Below, one piece after another: positions 16,899 to 24,822 of a stretch of DNA of 64,000 nt (positions are counted from its first letter, which is position 1; the number at the start of each line of letters is the position of its first letter). The notes below the pieces were generated by a model. The model was not told the origin of the DNA, did not search any database, and saw nothing but the letters and a program-made list of their open reading frames with translations. This stretch comes from Amycolatopsis nigrescens CSC17Ta-90 (GTDB taxonomy: Bacteria > Actinomycetota > Actinomycetes > Mycobacteriales > Pseudonocardiaceae): assembly GCF_000384315.1 (NCBI RefSeq), contig NZ_ARVW01000001.1, positions 1,683,746 to 1,747,745 of the forward strand, given 5' to 3'. The position numbers were made by a program, and so were the translations under genes.

Positions 16899-17624
16899 AT
16901 GATGTCGCACCCGGCCCGTGCAGGCCTGGCGAGCCCTCGCGGTCCGGTGCCGGATTCGCCCGGCTTGCTGGGACGGAAGGTCCGGTTGCGCGAAATCGGC
17001 CCGGCGGATCACCGCACGCTGATCGGCTTCGACCGCGCTTCGGCACGTGGCGAACCCCCGCAGGATCTTGCGGGACACCCGCACCCGATCGATGGGGGCA
17101 TGCGCAAAAAGCCTCGCATGCCCCCATCTCAGATCGGCGGCTACCGGCACTGGGCGGCGCATCGGGCGGCCGGCGACAACTTCCAGCTCGCGATCGAGAC
17201 CCTGCACGGCGGGCTGCTGGTCGGCTCGATGTGCACCATCGAGGCCGACCCGCTTTCCGCCCGGTTCAGCTACGGCATCGGGATCGGGCCGCAGCACCGG
17301 CGCTGTGGCTATGCCGGCGACGCCATCAACGTCCTGCTCGCGCACATGTTCGGGCAGCGCCGGTACCGCGAGTGCGAGGTCAGCGTCTACGGCGGCAACC
17401 TGGCCTCGCTGTCGCTGCACGGCGCGCTCGGCTTCCGCGAAGTGGGCCGCGTGCGCGACACCGAGCTGCTGCACGGAGGCATCAAGTACCTCGTGCTGAT
17501 GCGCATCAGCGCACCCGAGTTCGCCGGACTCCACCCGGACTTCCTCGTGTCGCGCGTCCCCGGTCCTCGGCGCGGGCGCCACCAGCGCGCCCGCCGCGGA
17601 CGGCACTGGGACGCCCAGCGCTGA
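16899..17624 (+). CDS. GNAT-family acetyltransferase with inserted palindromic segment
   Basis: RimJ/RimL-like N-acetyltransferase. LLGRKVRLREIGPADHRTLIGFDRASARG is the usual opening strand/helix, and the acetyl-CoA site is seen in GIGIGPQHRRCGYAGDAINVLL, followed by the usual ECEVSVYGGNLASLSLHGALGFREVGRVRDTELLHGGIKY. Between ARG and IGGYRHWAAH lie about 29 residues (EPPQDLAGHPHPIDGGMRKK...) that do not look like the family and are encoded by stacked inverted repeats at about 17050-17137; the frame is kept. Start is uncertain: ATG at 16899 or 16902, with an alternative at 16818. The target of acetylation is unknown. Confidence 0.85.
   Translation: MMSHPARAGLASPRGPVPDSPGLLGRKVRLREIGPADHRTLIGFDRASARGEPPQDLAGHPHPIDGGMRKKPRMPPSQIGGYRHWAAHRAAGDNFQLAIETLHGGLLVGSMCTIEADPLSARFSYGIGIGPQHRRCGYAGDAINVLLAHMFGQRRYRECEVSVYGGNLASLSLHGALGFREVGRVRDTELLHGGIKYLVLMRISAPEFAGLHPDFLVSRVPGPRRGRHQRARRGRHWDAQR
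17050..17137 (+). repeat. Palindromic element inside the acetyltransferase gene
   Basis: Stacked inverted repeats. The main hairpin has 14-base perfect arms (GATGGGGGCATGCG at 17091-17104 and its complement at 17115-17128) around CAAAAAGCCT. Outer arms CCGATC/GATCGG lie at 17085-17090 and 17132-17137. A smaller hairpin TGCGGG-ACA-CCCGCA is at 17069-17083, and CCCGCA/TGCGGG surround GGATCT just before it. Length is a multiple of three to within the precision of the edges, so the reading frame survives. Confidence 0.7.
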
Positions 17625-17630
17625 GCTCGC

Positions 17631-18572
17631 CTAACCCAGCACGGGCGCGGTCGGCATGCCGGTACGCAACCCCTTGAGCGCGCGGACTTCGAGGCTGCTG
17701 CCGGTCACGGCCTTGTCCACCACCACGGCCGCCGACTCGCACACGCTACGCGCGGCCACCAGGTAGGACCCGAGAATGGTGTAGTACTGGTCCCCGGTCA
17801 GGCCACCGCGCACGGTGTCCGACTCGGCCCGTTTGATCGCTTTGTCGTACAGCACCGAGTAGCCCAGCCCGGTGGCGCCGCTGGGATCCAGCTTGCCCAG
17901 TGCGAACCCGACCACGTGCTCGAGCAGGAAGAACAGCACGTCGTCCCAGACATCGTCCTCGGTGTGCGCGTGCAGTGAGTCGACCAGCTTGCTCATGAGA
18001 TTGTTGAGGTTCTTGCGGGCCGTCGCGATCGCGGCCCCGAACTCGATCAGGCGCTTGGACATCACGAAGAGGTCCTCGGTGCGCCGGGTGTACCAGACAT
18101 GCATGTCCGCGTAGACCTCGCCGACCAGCACGCCCGCGTCATCGGTCCAGTTGGGCAGCACCAGACCGAGCGCGGTGTCCATCCGCTCGTAGACATCAGC
18201 GGTGTCCTGCAACGGCCCGACCGTACCGTCCTTGCGGTGCCGCAGCTCCTCGATCAGGGCGACCGCATTGCCGATGGAGTCGAGATCCTGTCCGGACAGG
18301 ACGTCCGCGGCAGCGAAGAACCCACGCACGGTGAGATCCTGCATGACCGATCCGACATCAGTCGTCCTGCCGCCTATCTTGCTCTTCACCTCCTTGGGGT
18401 CGCCGGTGTAGCCGGTGCCGATGTCGGTCTCCCTGACCCGCCGCGGTCCGTAGTGGTCTTCCGGGTGCGCCAGGTACTCCAGCCAGCCGGCCAGTTCCGG
18501 GGCGTGGGTGAAGGCGGGGTCGAGCTGCTGGATGTCGGCGTGGCCAGGCTGCGGGTCCGGCGTCGGTGCCAT
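17631..18572 (-). CDS. Helical protein paired with a WXG100-like gene (putative ESX substrate)
   Basis: A 313-residue, largely helical protein that I do not recognise. It has no signal peptide or membrane helix. The ATG at 18572 lies 4 bases after the stop of the upstream small helical gene, so the two are translated together. This arrangement (small WXG100-sized protein plus larger helical partner) is usual for type VII secretion substrates or toxin-like effectors, but no toxin motif is visible. Conserved-looking stretches include DQYYTILGSYLVAARSVCESAAVVVDKAVTG near the end. Confidence 0.75.
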   Translation of the reverse strand: MAPTPDPQPGHADIQQLDPAFTHAPELAGWLEYLAHPEDHYGPRRVRETDIGTGYTGDPKEVKSKIGGRTTDVGSVMQDLTVRGFFAAADVLSGQDLDSIGNAVALIEELRHRKDGTVGPLQDTADVYERMDTALGLVLPNWTDDAGVLVGEVYADMHVWYTRRTEDLFVMSKRLIEFGAAIATARKNLNNLMSKLVDSLHAHTEDDVWDDVLFFLLEHVVGFALGKLDPSGATGLGYSVLYDKAIKRAESDTVRGGLTGDQYYTILGSYLVAARSVCESAAVVVDKAVTGSSLEVRALKGLRTGMPTAPVLG

Positions 18573-18576
18573 GTCG

Positions 18577-18927
18577 TCAACCCCCCAGCTCGTCCAGTCG
18601 CTTGCCCAGCTCACCGATGACCTCGGTGTTCCGGAACTCGTTCTGCTGGTAGAGGCCGTGCGCCTGCTGAAGTCGCTCCCGAAGCTCACCGAGGAACGTC
18701 ACGAACTTGCGTTCGTCTTCGAGGAACTCGCCGAGCACCCGGTTCCACTCCTGGGAGAAGACGGCCAGCTTCTGCTGGTAGACACCCTCTTCCCCGTGCC
18801 CGCCGACGAGATTCAAACTGATGCTCTCGCAGTTCTTGAGCATCACACCGAAGTGCGCCGCCGCGTTGTCGGTCTCCGTACGAGCATTTTCGATGTGCCC
18901 GAGACTGACCTTGTTTATTCCTGCCAT
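18577..18927 (-). CDS. WXG100-like small helical protein
   Basis: A 116-residue protein, close to the 100-residue size of ESX substrates and rich in helix-forming residues. It has a conserved-looking W in SQEWNRVLGEF but not a textbook WXG turn. No signal peptide. The ATG at 18927 is not preceded by a strong ribosome site. It is the first gene of a two-gene unit with the 313-residue helical protein. Secretion through a type VII system is an inference from size and context. Confidence 0.72.
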   Translation of the reverse strand: MAGINKVSLGHIENARTETDNAAAHFGVMLKNCESISLNLVGGHGEEGVYQQKLAVFSQEWNRVLGEFLEDERKFVTFLGELRERLQQAHGLYQQNEFRNTEVIGELGKRLDELGG

Positions 18928-19096
18928 GCCGAGTCCCCACCCCTCCAGCGGACCACTTCGGACCCCTCCTCAACAGGGACTATGGTCGGGCGAGGCTATC
19001 AACCGCCGTACCACTCGACAAGCGAAGTCACCAATTAGATTCGTTGAACCGGCAGGCCGTCGATCAATTCTTCTTTCTGATCTCGCCCGAACCGGG

Positions 19097-19687
19097 TCAG
19101 CGGGACAGGCCGATCGCCCCGCGGCAGAAGCCGACGATCTCCGTGACGATCCGGTCCTGCGCCTGGACCCGGCCCGACGCCGGGGACAGCGGGCCGACCA
19201 GTGCCTCGGCGATCGCGCCGACCACCGCCGCCGCGGCGAGTTCGACGTTCTGCTCCGGGATCGCGCCCTCGCGGACGCCGTCCCGGAGCAGGTCCGCCAT
19301 GCCGTCGCAGTACCGCCGCCGGTAGGCGAGGCGTTCGGCGTCGACGATCGGGTCGACGGGTTCGTATACCAGCGCCCACGCGAGGTGCGGGCTGGCGAAC
19401 GCGCTGGTGGCGTAGGTGCGGACGACCGCGTCCAGGCGGTCTTCGAAGTCTTCGGACCGTGCGGCGGCCGCCCGCATCGCGGTGAGCTCGTCTTCGGCGG
19501 CGTCGCGGAACACCTGCACGAACAGCTCGGCCTTGGAGGGGAAGTGCCGGTAGAGCGCCCCGTTGGCCAGCCCGGCGCGCTCGGCGATGGCGCCGACCGA
19601 GGCCGGTGCGTAACCGCCTTCGGCGATCAGCTCGGCCGCGGCGGCGAGCAGGCGCGCCCTGGTCCCGGCCCCCTTGGTCCCGTTCAC
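19097..19687 (-). CDS. TetR-family repressor, coupled to the P450 gene
   Basis: A 196-residue TetR protein. The helix-turn-helix domain reads RARLLAAAAELIAEGGY, SVGAIAERAGLANGALYRHF and PSKAELFVQVF; the C-terminal part is a helical ligand domain. GTG at 19687 shares GTGA (19684-19687) with the stop of the upstream P450 gene, so its translation is coupled to it. Two dyads at 21106-21123 and 21129-21144 in front of the P450 gene are the likely operators, giving a self-controlled P450-repressor operon induced by the P450's substrate or product. Confidence 0.93.
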   Translation of the reverse strand: MNGTKGAGTRARLLAAAAELIAEGGYAPASVGAIAERAGLANGALYRHFPSKAELFVQVFRDAAEDELTAMRAAAARSEDFEDRLDAVVRTYATSAFASPHLAWALVYEPVDPIVDAERLAYRRRYCDGMADLLRDGVREGAIPEQNVELAAAAVVGAIAEALVGPLSPASGRVQAQDRIVTEIVGFCRGAIGLSR

Positions 19688-21084
19688 CGGACCCCCATCC
19701 GGCGACGCAGCACGACCTCGGTGCCGCGGGCGGGGGCGAGCGTGATGAACCTGGCCCTGATCTCCTCCGGTTTCACTTTGGCCGGCACGAGTTCGGCACG
19801 GGAGACGACGGACTGGAGCACCCTGGTCATTTCCAGCTGCGCGAAACCCGCGCCGAGGCAACGGCGTCCGCCGCCGCCGAACGGCAGCCAGGTGTAGGCG
19901 CCGGCGGGCTGGTCGAGGAAGCGTTCGGGGCGGAAGGCCAGCGGCTCCGGGTAGCAGTCGGGCCGCCGGTGCACCAGATACGCGCAGGGCGCGAGCCAGG
20001 TACCGGCCGGCAGCGAATGACCGCCGAGCTCCATCGGCTCGTTCAGGCAGCGAAGCACGAACGGCACCACGGGACGCAGCCGGAGCGTCTCCTTGACCAC
20101 CGCGTCGGCGTACTCGTCCGAACCTGTCTCGTCGCGCAGGCGCGCCAGCTTCTCCGGGTGGCGCAGCAGCAGTTCGAAGGCCCAGGCCAGTGCGGTGGCG
20201 GTCGACTCGTGTCCGGCGATGAGCAGGGTCATCAGCTCGTCGCGAAGCTCCCGGTCGCTCATCGGCGAACCGTCCTGGTACTCGGCCTGGACGAGCATGG
20301 ACAGCAGATCGGTCCGATCGTTGAGGTCCCGCATGGCGCGTCGACGGCGGATCTCGTCGAGGATGACCTCCTCGACCGGCCCCACCAGGCGGCGCGCCGC
20401 TCCCCGGAGCCGGTCCGACGGCGGGCTGGCGATGGTGGCGAGCAGGCCCTGCGCGAACAGCCAGCGCGGGTTGGTCATGCGGTCCAGCATGGTGCGCAGC
20501 GCCCTGGTCACGTGTTCGAGCCGACTCGGTTCGGTGATCCCGAAAACGGTGCGCACGATGACTTCCAGCGTGATCGCCTGCATGCGGGGCCAGAGCGCGA
20601 ACGGCTCGCCGACGGGCCAGCGGCATAGCTCCGCCTCGGCGGCCTCGGACATCACCGCGCCATAGCCGCGCAGGCGCTCGCCGTGCAGCGGCGGCAGCAG
20701 CAGCTTGCGCTGGTCGCGGTGCTCGGGTTCGTCCTGCACCAGTATCGAACGCGGACCGACCAGCGGCTCCAGGAACCTGTTGGTGGCACCGGTGCGCACC
20801 ACCGCTGGGTCGGCGGTGAAGATCCGCTTGACGTGCGCGGGATCCGCGACGAAGACCCACCGGCCCTGGCTCCGGTCGGCCGCGGGCCCGAGTGCCGCCT
20901 TCGCGGCCAGGTCCAAAGTGAACAGATCGCCGTATCGCTGGTGGCAGCGCTCCAGGAACGAGCTGGAACCGAGCAGCCAGCGGGCGCCCTGCAGGGTGGC
21001 CGGCAGCCGCGGCCCCGGCGGGAACCGGCCGGGCACGCCGGTCGCCTGAGGCACCTCTGACACCTCTGACACCACTGAACGCAT
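19684..21084 (-). CDS. Cytochrome P450, E-class-like (466 aa)
   Basis: Longer than the usual 400-residue bacterial P450s and of the eukaryote-like E-class pattern: PPGP near the N-terminus, the I-helix motif IAGHESTATAL, ExxR in KETLRLRPVV, PERF, and the haem loop FGGGGRRCLGAGFAQLEM. This set is typical of bacterial CYP102/CYP110-like fatty-acid or terpene hydroxylases, but no reductase domain is fused. ATG at 21084 is preceded by CCGGAGG. The gene overlaps the TetR gene by four bases and is first in a two-gene operon. Confidence 0.95.
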   Translation of the reverse strand: MRSVVSEVSEVPQATGVPGRFPPGPRLPATLQGARWLLGSSSFLERCHQRYGDLFTLDLAAKAALGPAADRSQGRWVFVADPAHVKRIFTADPAVVRTGATNRFLEPLVGPRSILVQDEPEHRDQRKLLLPPLHGERLRGYGAVMSEAAEAELCRWPVGEPFALWPRMQAITLEVIVRTVFGITEPSRLEHVTRALRTMLDRMTNPRWLFAQGLLATIASPPSDRLRGAARRLVGPVEEVILDEIRRRRAMRDLNDRTDLLSMLVQAEYQDGSPMSDRELRDELMTLLIAGHESTATALAWAFELLLRHPEKLARLRDETGSDEYADAVVKETLRLRPVVPFVLRCLNEPMELGGHSLPAGTWLAPCAYLVHRRPDCYPEPLAFRPERFLDQPAGAYTWLPFGGGGRRCLGAGFAQLEMTRVLQSVVSRAELVPAKVKPEEIRARFITLAPARGTEVVLRRRMGVR

Positions 21085-21105
21085 GGTCGCCTCCGGAGGT
21101 CAATT

Positions 21106-21144
21106 TGTGAATCAGGATTCACACGGTAGTGAACCGGGATTCAC
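21106..21144. promoter_or_regulatory. Tandem TetR-type operators upstream of the P450-TetR operon
   Basis: TGTGAATCAGGATTCACA at 21106-21123 is a perfect dyad (TGTGAATC/GATTCACA). A second, looser copy, GTGAACCGGGATTCAC, is at 21129-21144. They lie just upstream of the P450 start, where a bound repressor would block transcription. The repressor is most probably the TetR protein of the same operon. Confidence 0.75.
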
Positions 21145-21147
21145 ACG

Positions 21148-21591
21148 TCAAGGTTCGACCGCGAGCCGCTCCCAGATGCCGGCGAGCTGACGGAGATCGT
21201 CGTCGTCGAGCCGGTCGAAGAAGAGCCCGCGGAGGTCGCGGTACTGCTGGCGCCAAGCCTTGCGCAGCAGGGTGCGACCCTCGCCGGTCAGCGTCGCATC
21301 GAAACCGCGACCGTCCACACCAGACCGCTGGCGCCGGATGAGCCCGCGGCGCTCCAGGCGGTCGGCGAGGCGGGTGAACCCGCCGGTGGACATCACGCGA
21401 CGCTCGGCCAGCTCGGACATCCGCATGCCCTTCGGGCCGGCCTCGCCGAGCAGGGCGAGCACGCTGTACTCGGCCAGGCTCACGTTCAGGGGCGCGAGCC
21501 CCTCCTGGATCGAGCGCGTGATGCTGTCATGGGTGAGCAGGACCCCCCGCCACACCTCGTCTTCCAGAGGACTCAACTTCTCGGTCGCCAT
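21148..21591 (-). CDS. MarR-family transcriptional regulator
   Basis: A 147-residue MarR protein with the winged-helix core SLAEYSVLALLGEAGPKGMRMSELAERRVMSTGGFTRLADRLERRGLIRRQ and the wing RSGVDGRGFDATLTGEG. It is divergent from a cupin gene. Two inverted repeats containing TGCGCA in the space between them (21626-21635 and 21677-21704) are the likely operators. ATG at 21591 (MATEKLSPLEDEVW) is chosen; an in-frame start at 21618 would run through the first operator region. Confidence 0.92.
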   Translation of the reverse strand: MATEKLSPLEDEVWRGVLLTHDSITRSIQEGLAPLNVSLAEYSVLALLGEAGPKGMRMSELAERRVMSTGGFTRLADRLERRGLIRRQRSGVDGRGFDATLTGEGRTLLRKAWRQQYRDLRGLFFDRLDDDDLRQLAGIWERLAVEP

Positions 21592-21625
21592 GGCGGGACT
21601 GTAGCGGAGATCGCACACCTAGGTG

Positions 21626-21704
21626 CCTGCGCAGGTAGCTACTTGGCCGAACTATGACGTGCGGCACAATTCGTGGATATAGCTGCTTGCGCAGACAACT
21701 ATAT
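21626..21704. promoter_or_regulatory. Two MarR-type operators between MarR and cupin genes
   Basis: A perfect decamer dyad CCTGCGCAGG lies at 21626-21635. A 28-base imperfect palindrome lies at 21677-21704, with outer arms ATATAG/CTATAT and centre TGCGCA. The second overlaps the expected cupin promoter just upstream of its ribosome site AGGGAG. Confidence 0.65.
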
Positions 21705-21739
21705 GAAGAGGCAGCGCAACTTCTCCTAGGGAGCCCATC

Positions 21740-22204
21740 ATGAGCAATGCCTTGATACGCAACAGAGCTGACGGCAAGACCTACCGCTACTACCACTTCC
21801 TGCACGAGCAGGTCGTGTCGACCACCGAGAGCAATGGAGCGGTCAGCGTCCTGCGCCTGACCATGCACCGCGAGGACGCGCCGCCCCTGCACAGCCACAG
21901 CCGCGAGGACGAGAGCTGGGTGGTACTTGCCGGCCGCGTCCGCTTCTGGGTGGGGTCGAACTCGCTGGAGGAGTGCGAGGTGCACGACGCCGAGCCCGGC
22001 GCCTACATCTACGCACCTCGCTTCGTCCCGCACACCTTCCAGCCCCTCACCACGACCGCGGAGCTGCTGGTCATCAACAACCCCGGGGCCATCGAGGGCT
22101 ACTTCCAGTCGGTCGGATCCGCCGACGCGCGCCACGACACGGAGCAGGCCGACCTCCTGGCTCAGTACGGCGTAGTGCTCCTCGACAACCCGCCTCCGGC
22201 CTGA
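21740..22204 (+). CDS. Cupin-domain protein
   Basis: A 154-residue single-cupin protein. Metal-ligand residues are visible in PLHSHSREDESWVVLAGRVRFWVG (two histidines and a glutamate/aspartate) and later FVPHTFQPL. It lacks other domains, so it may be a small dioxygenase, isomerase or binding protein. The ATG at 21740 has AGGGAG seven bases upstream. Divergent from, and probably repressed by, the MarR protein. It is convergent with the lyase gene that ends the biosynthetic operon, with only 28 bases between the stops. Confidence 0.87.
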   Translation: MSNALIRNRADGKTYRYYHFLHEQVVSTTESNGAVSVLRLTMHREDAPPLHSHSREDESWVVLAGRVRFWVGSNSLEECEVHDAEPGAYIYAPRFVPHTFQPLTTTAELLVINNPGAIEGYFQSVGSADARHDTEQADLLAQYGVVLLDNPPPA

Positions 22205-22232
22205 CGTTCGTCGGGCAGCGCAGTGCTGCGCC

Positions 22233-23654
22233 CTACTCGACCCCGCCCTCGGCGAAGATGCTCGTGCCCTGCGTGGGCTTGAAGCGGGCTTGGAAGAACC
22301 TGAGGTGGTCCGGTTCGTAGCTGAACGCGAGGCCGTTGACGATGCGGTCGCGCTGCCGGTGCACCCGGATGACGCTGTCCGCGACCAGGTCGATGTGGGC
22401 GCGGGTGTAGACCCGGCGCGGGATGGCGAGGCGGAGGAACTCCAGTGGCGGGAACCGGTTCTCGCCGGTTTCCGGGTCGCGTCCTGCCGAGACGCCGCCG
22501 CGCTCGACCCCGCGGATCCCGGCGTCGAGGTAGACCGCGGCGGCGAGGGTCTGCGCGGTGAACTCGGTGCGCGGGATGTGCGGCAGGGTGGCGGTCGCGT
22601 CGACGCAGACGCAGTGCCCGCCGAGCGGGCGGATGATCGGAACCCCCGCGGCGTGCAGGCGACGGCCGAGGTATTCGACCTGCGCGACCCGCGCGCCGAT
22701 GTGGTCCTCGTCGACGGATTCGGCGATGCCCTGCGCGATGGCCTCCATGTCGCGCCCTGCCATTCCGCCGTAGGTGTGTAGGCCCTCGAAGAGCAGCACG
22801 AGATCGCGGGCCCGCTCGGCGAGGCCGGAGTCGCGCAGCCCGATCCAGCCGCCGATGTTGGCGAGACTGTCCTTCTTCGCCGACATCACCGCGCCATCGG
22901 TCGGCGCGCACAGGGCGCGCAGGATCTCCGCGATCGACCGGTCCGCCCAGCCCGGTTCGCGCCGCTGGACGAACCAGGCGTTCTCGACCGCGCGTGCGGT
23001 GTCCAGGAACACCGGAATTCCGTTGGCATGCGCCAGTTCGCAGACCTCGGTCAGGTTCGCGACGCTGATCGGCTGGCCACCAGCCATGTTGACGGTGGCG
23101 GCGATCGACAGGTAGGGCATCGCCGCGGGCCCGACCTCGGCGATCACCGCCCGCAGCTTGCCGAGGTCGACGTTGCCCTTGAAGGGATGTTCGGAAGCCG
23201 GGTCCTGCGCCTCGTCGACGATCACGTCGTGGAACGTCGCGCCGTTGAGCTCCTGGTGCGCCAGGGTGCTGGGGAAGTACATGTTGCCGGCGATATGCGT
23301 GCCGGGGCGGATCAGGCAGCGGGACAGGATGTTCTCCCCGCCTCGGCCCTGGTGGACCGGGATGACGTGCTCGTAGCCGTAGTAGCTGCGCACGGCCTGC
23401 TCGAACACGTAGAAGCTGCGTGCCCCGGCATAGGCTTCGTCACCGCGCAGCAGCGCCGACCACTGCCGGTCGGACATCGCGTTCGTGCCGGAGTCGGTGA
23501 ACAGGTCCACCCGGACGTCCTCGGAGCGCAGCAGGCACGGGTTCCAGCCCGCGTCGCGCAGCGCCCGTTCGCGGTACTCCCTGGTGGTGGCCCGGATCGG
23601 TTCGACCATCTTGATGCGCCACGGTTCCGGCGGATATTCGGTCATGTCAGGCAT
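22233..23654 (-). CDS. Tyrosine phenol-lyase-like PLP enzyme (beta-eliminating lyase)
   Basis: A 473-residue enzyme of the tyrosine phenol-lyase/tryptophanase family, which splits an aromatic amino acid to the free ring, pyruvate and ammonia, reversibly. Against remembered Citrobacter tyrosine phenol-lyase, the catalytic set is present: Tyr71 (Y75 in AYAG), Arg100 (R104 in HQGR), Asn185 (N189), Asp214 and Arg217 (D218, R221 in FLDTARAVEN), PLP lysine Lys257 (K261 in SAKKD), Arg381 (R385) and Arg404 (R408). The Arg at 381 marks phenol-lyase over tryptophanase. Two pocket positions differ: Thr124 is P128 and Met379 is V383. It is the last gene of the operon, one base after the antiporter stop. 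Alternative start at 23645. Confidence 0.9.
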   Translation of the reverse strand: MPDMTEYPPEPWRIKMVEPIRATTREYRERALRDAGWNPCLLRSEDVRVDLFTDSGTNAMSDRQWSALLRGDEAYAGARSFYVFEQAVRSYYGYEHVIPVHQGRGGENILSRCLIRPGTHIAGNMYFPSTLAHQELNGATFHDVIVDEAQDPASEHPFKGNVDLGKLRAVIAEVGPAAMPYLSIAATVNMAGGQPISVANLTEVCELAHANGIPVFLDTARAVENAWFVQRREPGWADRSIAEILRALCAPTDGAVMSAKKDSLANIGGWIGLRDSGLAERARDLVLLFEGLHTYGGMAGRDMEAIAQGIAESVDEDHIGARVAQVEYLGRRLHAAGVPIIRPLGGHCVCVDATATLPHIPRTEFTAQTLAAAVYLDAGIRGVERGGVSAGRDPETGENRFPPLEFLRLAIPRRVYTRAHIDLVADSVIRVHRQRDRIVNGLAFSYEPDHLRFFQARFKPTQGTSIFAEGGVE

Positions 23655-23655
23655 G

Positions 23656-24822
23656 TCAGTGCACCTCGTTCGGCTGGCGGAGCAGGTTCAGCAACGGGCC
23701 GGTCATCGCGGTCGTCACCAGTGCCATCGCGACCATCGCGGTGTAGAACGCGCTGTCGATGACGCCGAGGCCCAGCCCGATGCTGAGGAAGACGAGCTCG
23801 GTGACGCCCCTGGTGTTCATCAGCGCCGCGAACACCGCGGCCGAGTGCGGCGGCTGCCCGGCGAAGCGGGCACCGAGGTAGCCGCCACCGCACTTCCCGG
23901 CCACGGCGACCACGACGACGGCGACGGTCTCCAGCACCAGGACGAGGTCGAACTCGCCGAGGTCGATCTTCCGCCCGACCAGCACGAAGTACAGCGGGAC
24001 CAGCAACGAGCCGAGCGGCGCGACCAGTGCGGCCGGGTCCACCTTGGGCGCGGAACGGCCGATCGCGGCACCGGCGAGGAACGCGCCGAGTGCCGAGTGG
24101 AGCCCGATGGCGTCGGTGGCCGCCGCGCCGGCGCAGGCGAGCGCGACCATCAGCGTGGTCGCGGCGGGCCGCGAAAGGCTCGCGACCCAGTGCCCGAACC
24201 GCGGCCGCGCGACGGCGAGCAGACCGGCCAGTATCGGCACGATCATGACCAGCGACCACGCCCTGGTTTCGCCGAGCGGCGACGCGGCCACGAACGCGAG
24301 CATGGTCCAGGCGGCGGCGTCGGTGAGCGCCGCGGCGCTCAGCGCGCGCTGCCCGCCATCGTCGTCGAGCATCCCCCGTTCGGCGAGAATCCTTGCCAGC
24401 ACGGGAAAAGCCGTGACCGACATGGCCGCCGCGGCGAACAGCACGAAGGCCGTCGTGCCCGCGGGCGCATGGCGGCGGGCGAGCCACAGCGCGAGCAGCG
24501 CGCCGAGGATGAACGGGACCACCGCGGCGCCCAGCGCCGGCACCACCGCCGATTTGACGCACCGGTCGGTGATCGACGGGGCAAGCCGGGCGCCGACGCA
24601 GAACAGGAACAGCGTCAGGCCGAGCTGGGCGATCGCGTCCAGGGTCACCCCGGTCTGCACCGGCAGATCCGGTCCGGTGGACAGGGCGATGCCGATCAGC
24701 AGCCCGCACGCGATCTCGCCGATCACCGCGGGCTGCCCCAGCCTGGCGACGGCCGAGCCGGACAGCCGCGCCAGGCTCAGCAGCACGGCGAGTGCGGCGA
24801 GCAGGACCGCGATGTCAGACAT
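23656..24822 (-). CDS. CPA2-type Na+/H+ (K+/H+) antiporter, cluster-associated
   Basis: A 388-residue membrane protein with about 12 hydrophobic helices and the family's paired motifs (QPAVIGEIACGLLIG, LFLFCVGARLAP, ALTDAAAWTM, LHSALGAFLAGAAIG, LMNTRGVTELVFL). It lacks the C-terminal TrkA/NAD domain of longer family members. Genes of this kind sit in glycopeptide antibiotic clusters and may help export or pH balance. ATG at 24822 overlaps the end of the halogenase gene by 8 bases (ATGTCTGA), and the lyase gene starts one base after its stop, so it is locked into the operon. Confidence 0.9.
   Translation of the reverse strand: MSDIAVLLAALAVLLSLARLSGSAVARLGQPAVIGEIACGLLIGIALSTGPDLPVQTGVTLDAIAQLGLTLFLFCVGARLAPSITDRCVKSAVVPALGAAVVPFILGALLALWLARRHAPAGTTAFVLFAAAAMSVTAFPVLARILAERGMLDDDGGQRALSAAALTDAAAWTMLAFVAASPLGETRAWSLVMIVPILAGLLAVARPRFGHWVASLSRPAATTLMVALACAGAAATDAIGLHSALGAFLAGAAIGRSAPKVDPAALVAPLGSLLVPLYFVLVGRKIDLGEFDLVLVLETVAVVVVAVAGKCGGGYLGARFAGQPPHSAAVFAALMNTRGVTELVFLSIGLGLGVIDSAFYTAMVAMALVTTAMTGPLLNLLRQPNEVH

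Noticed and set aside
22233..23654. Tryptophanase
   Set aside because: The arginine that marks phenol-lyases is present (R385) and overall wording follows tyrosine phenol-lyase.
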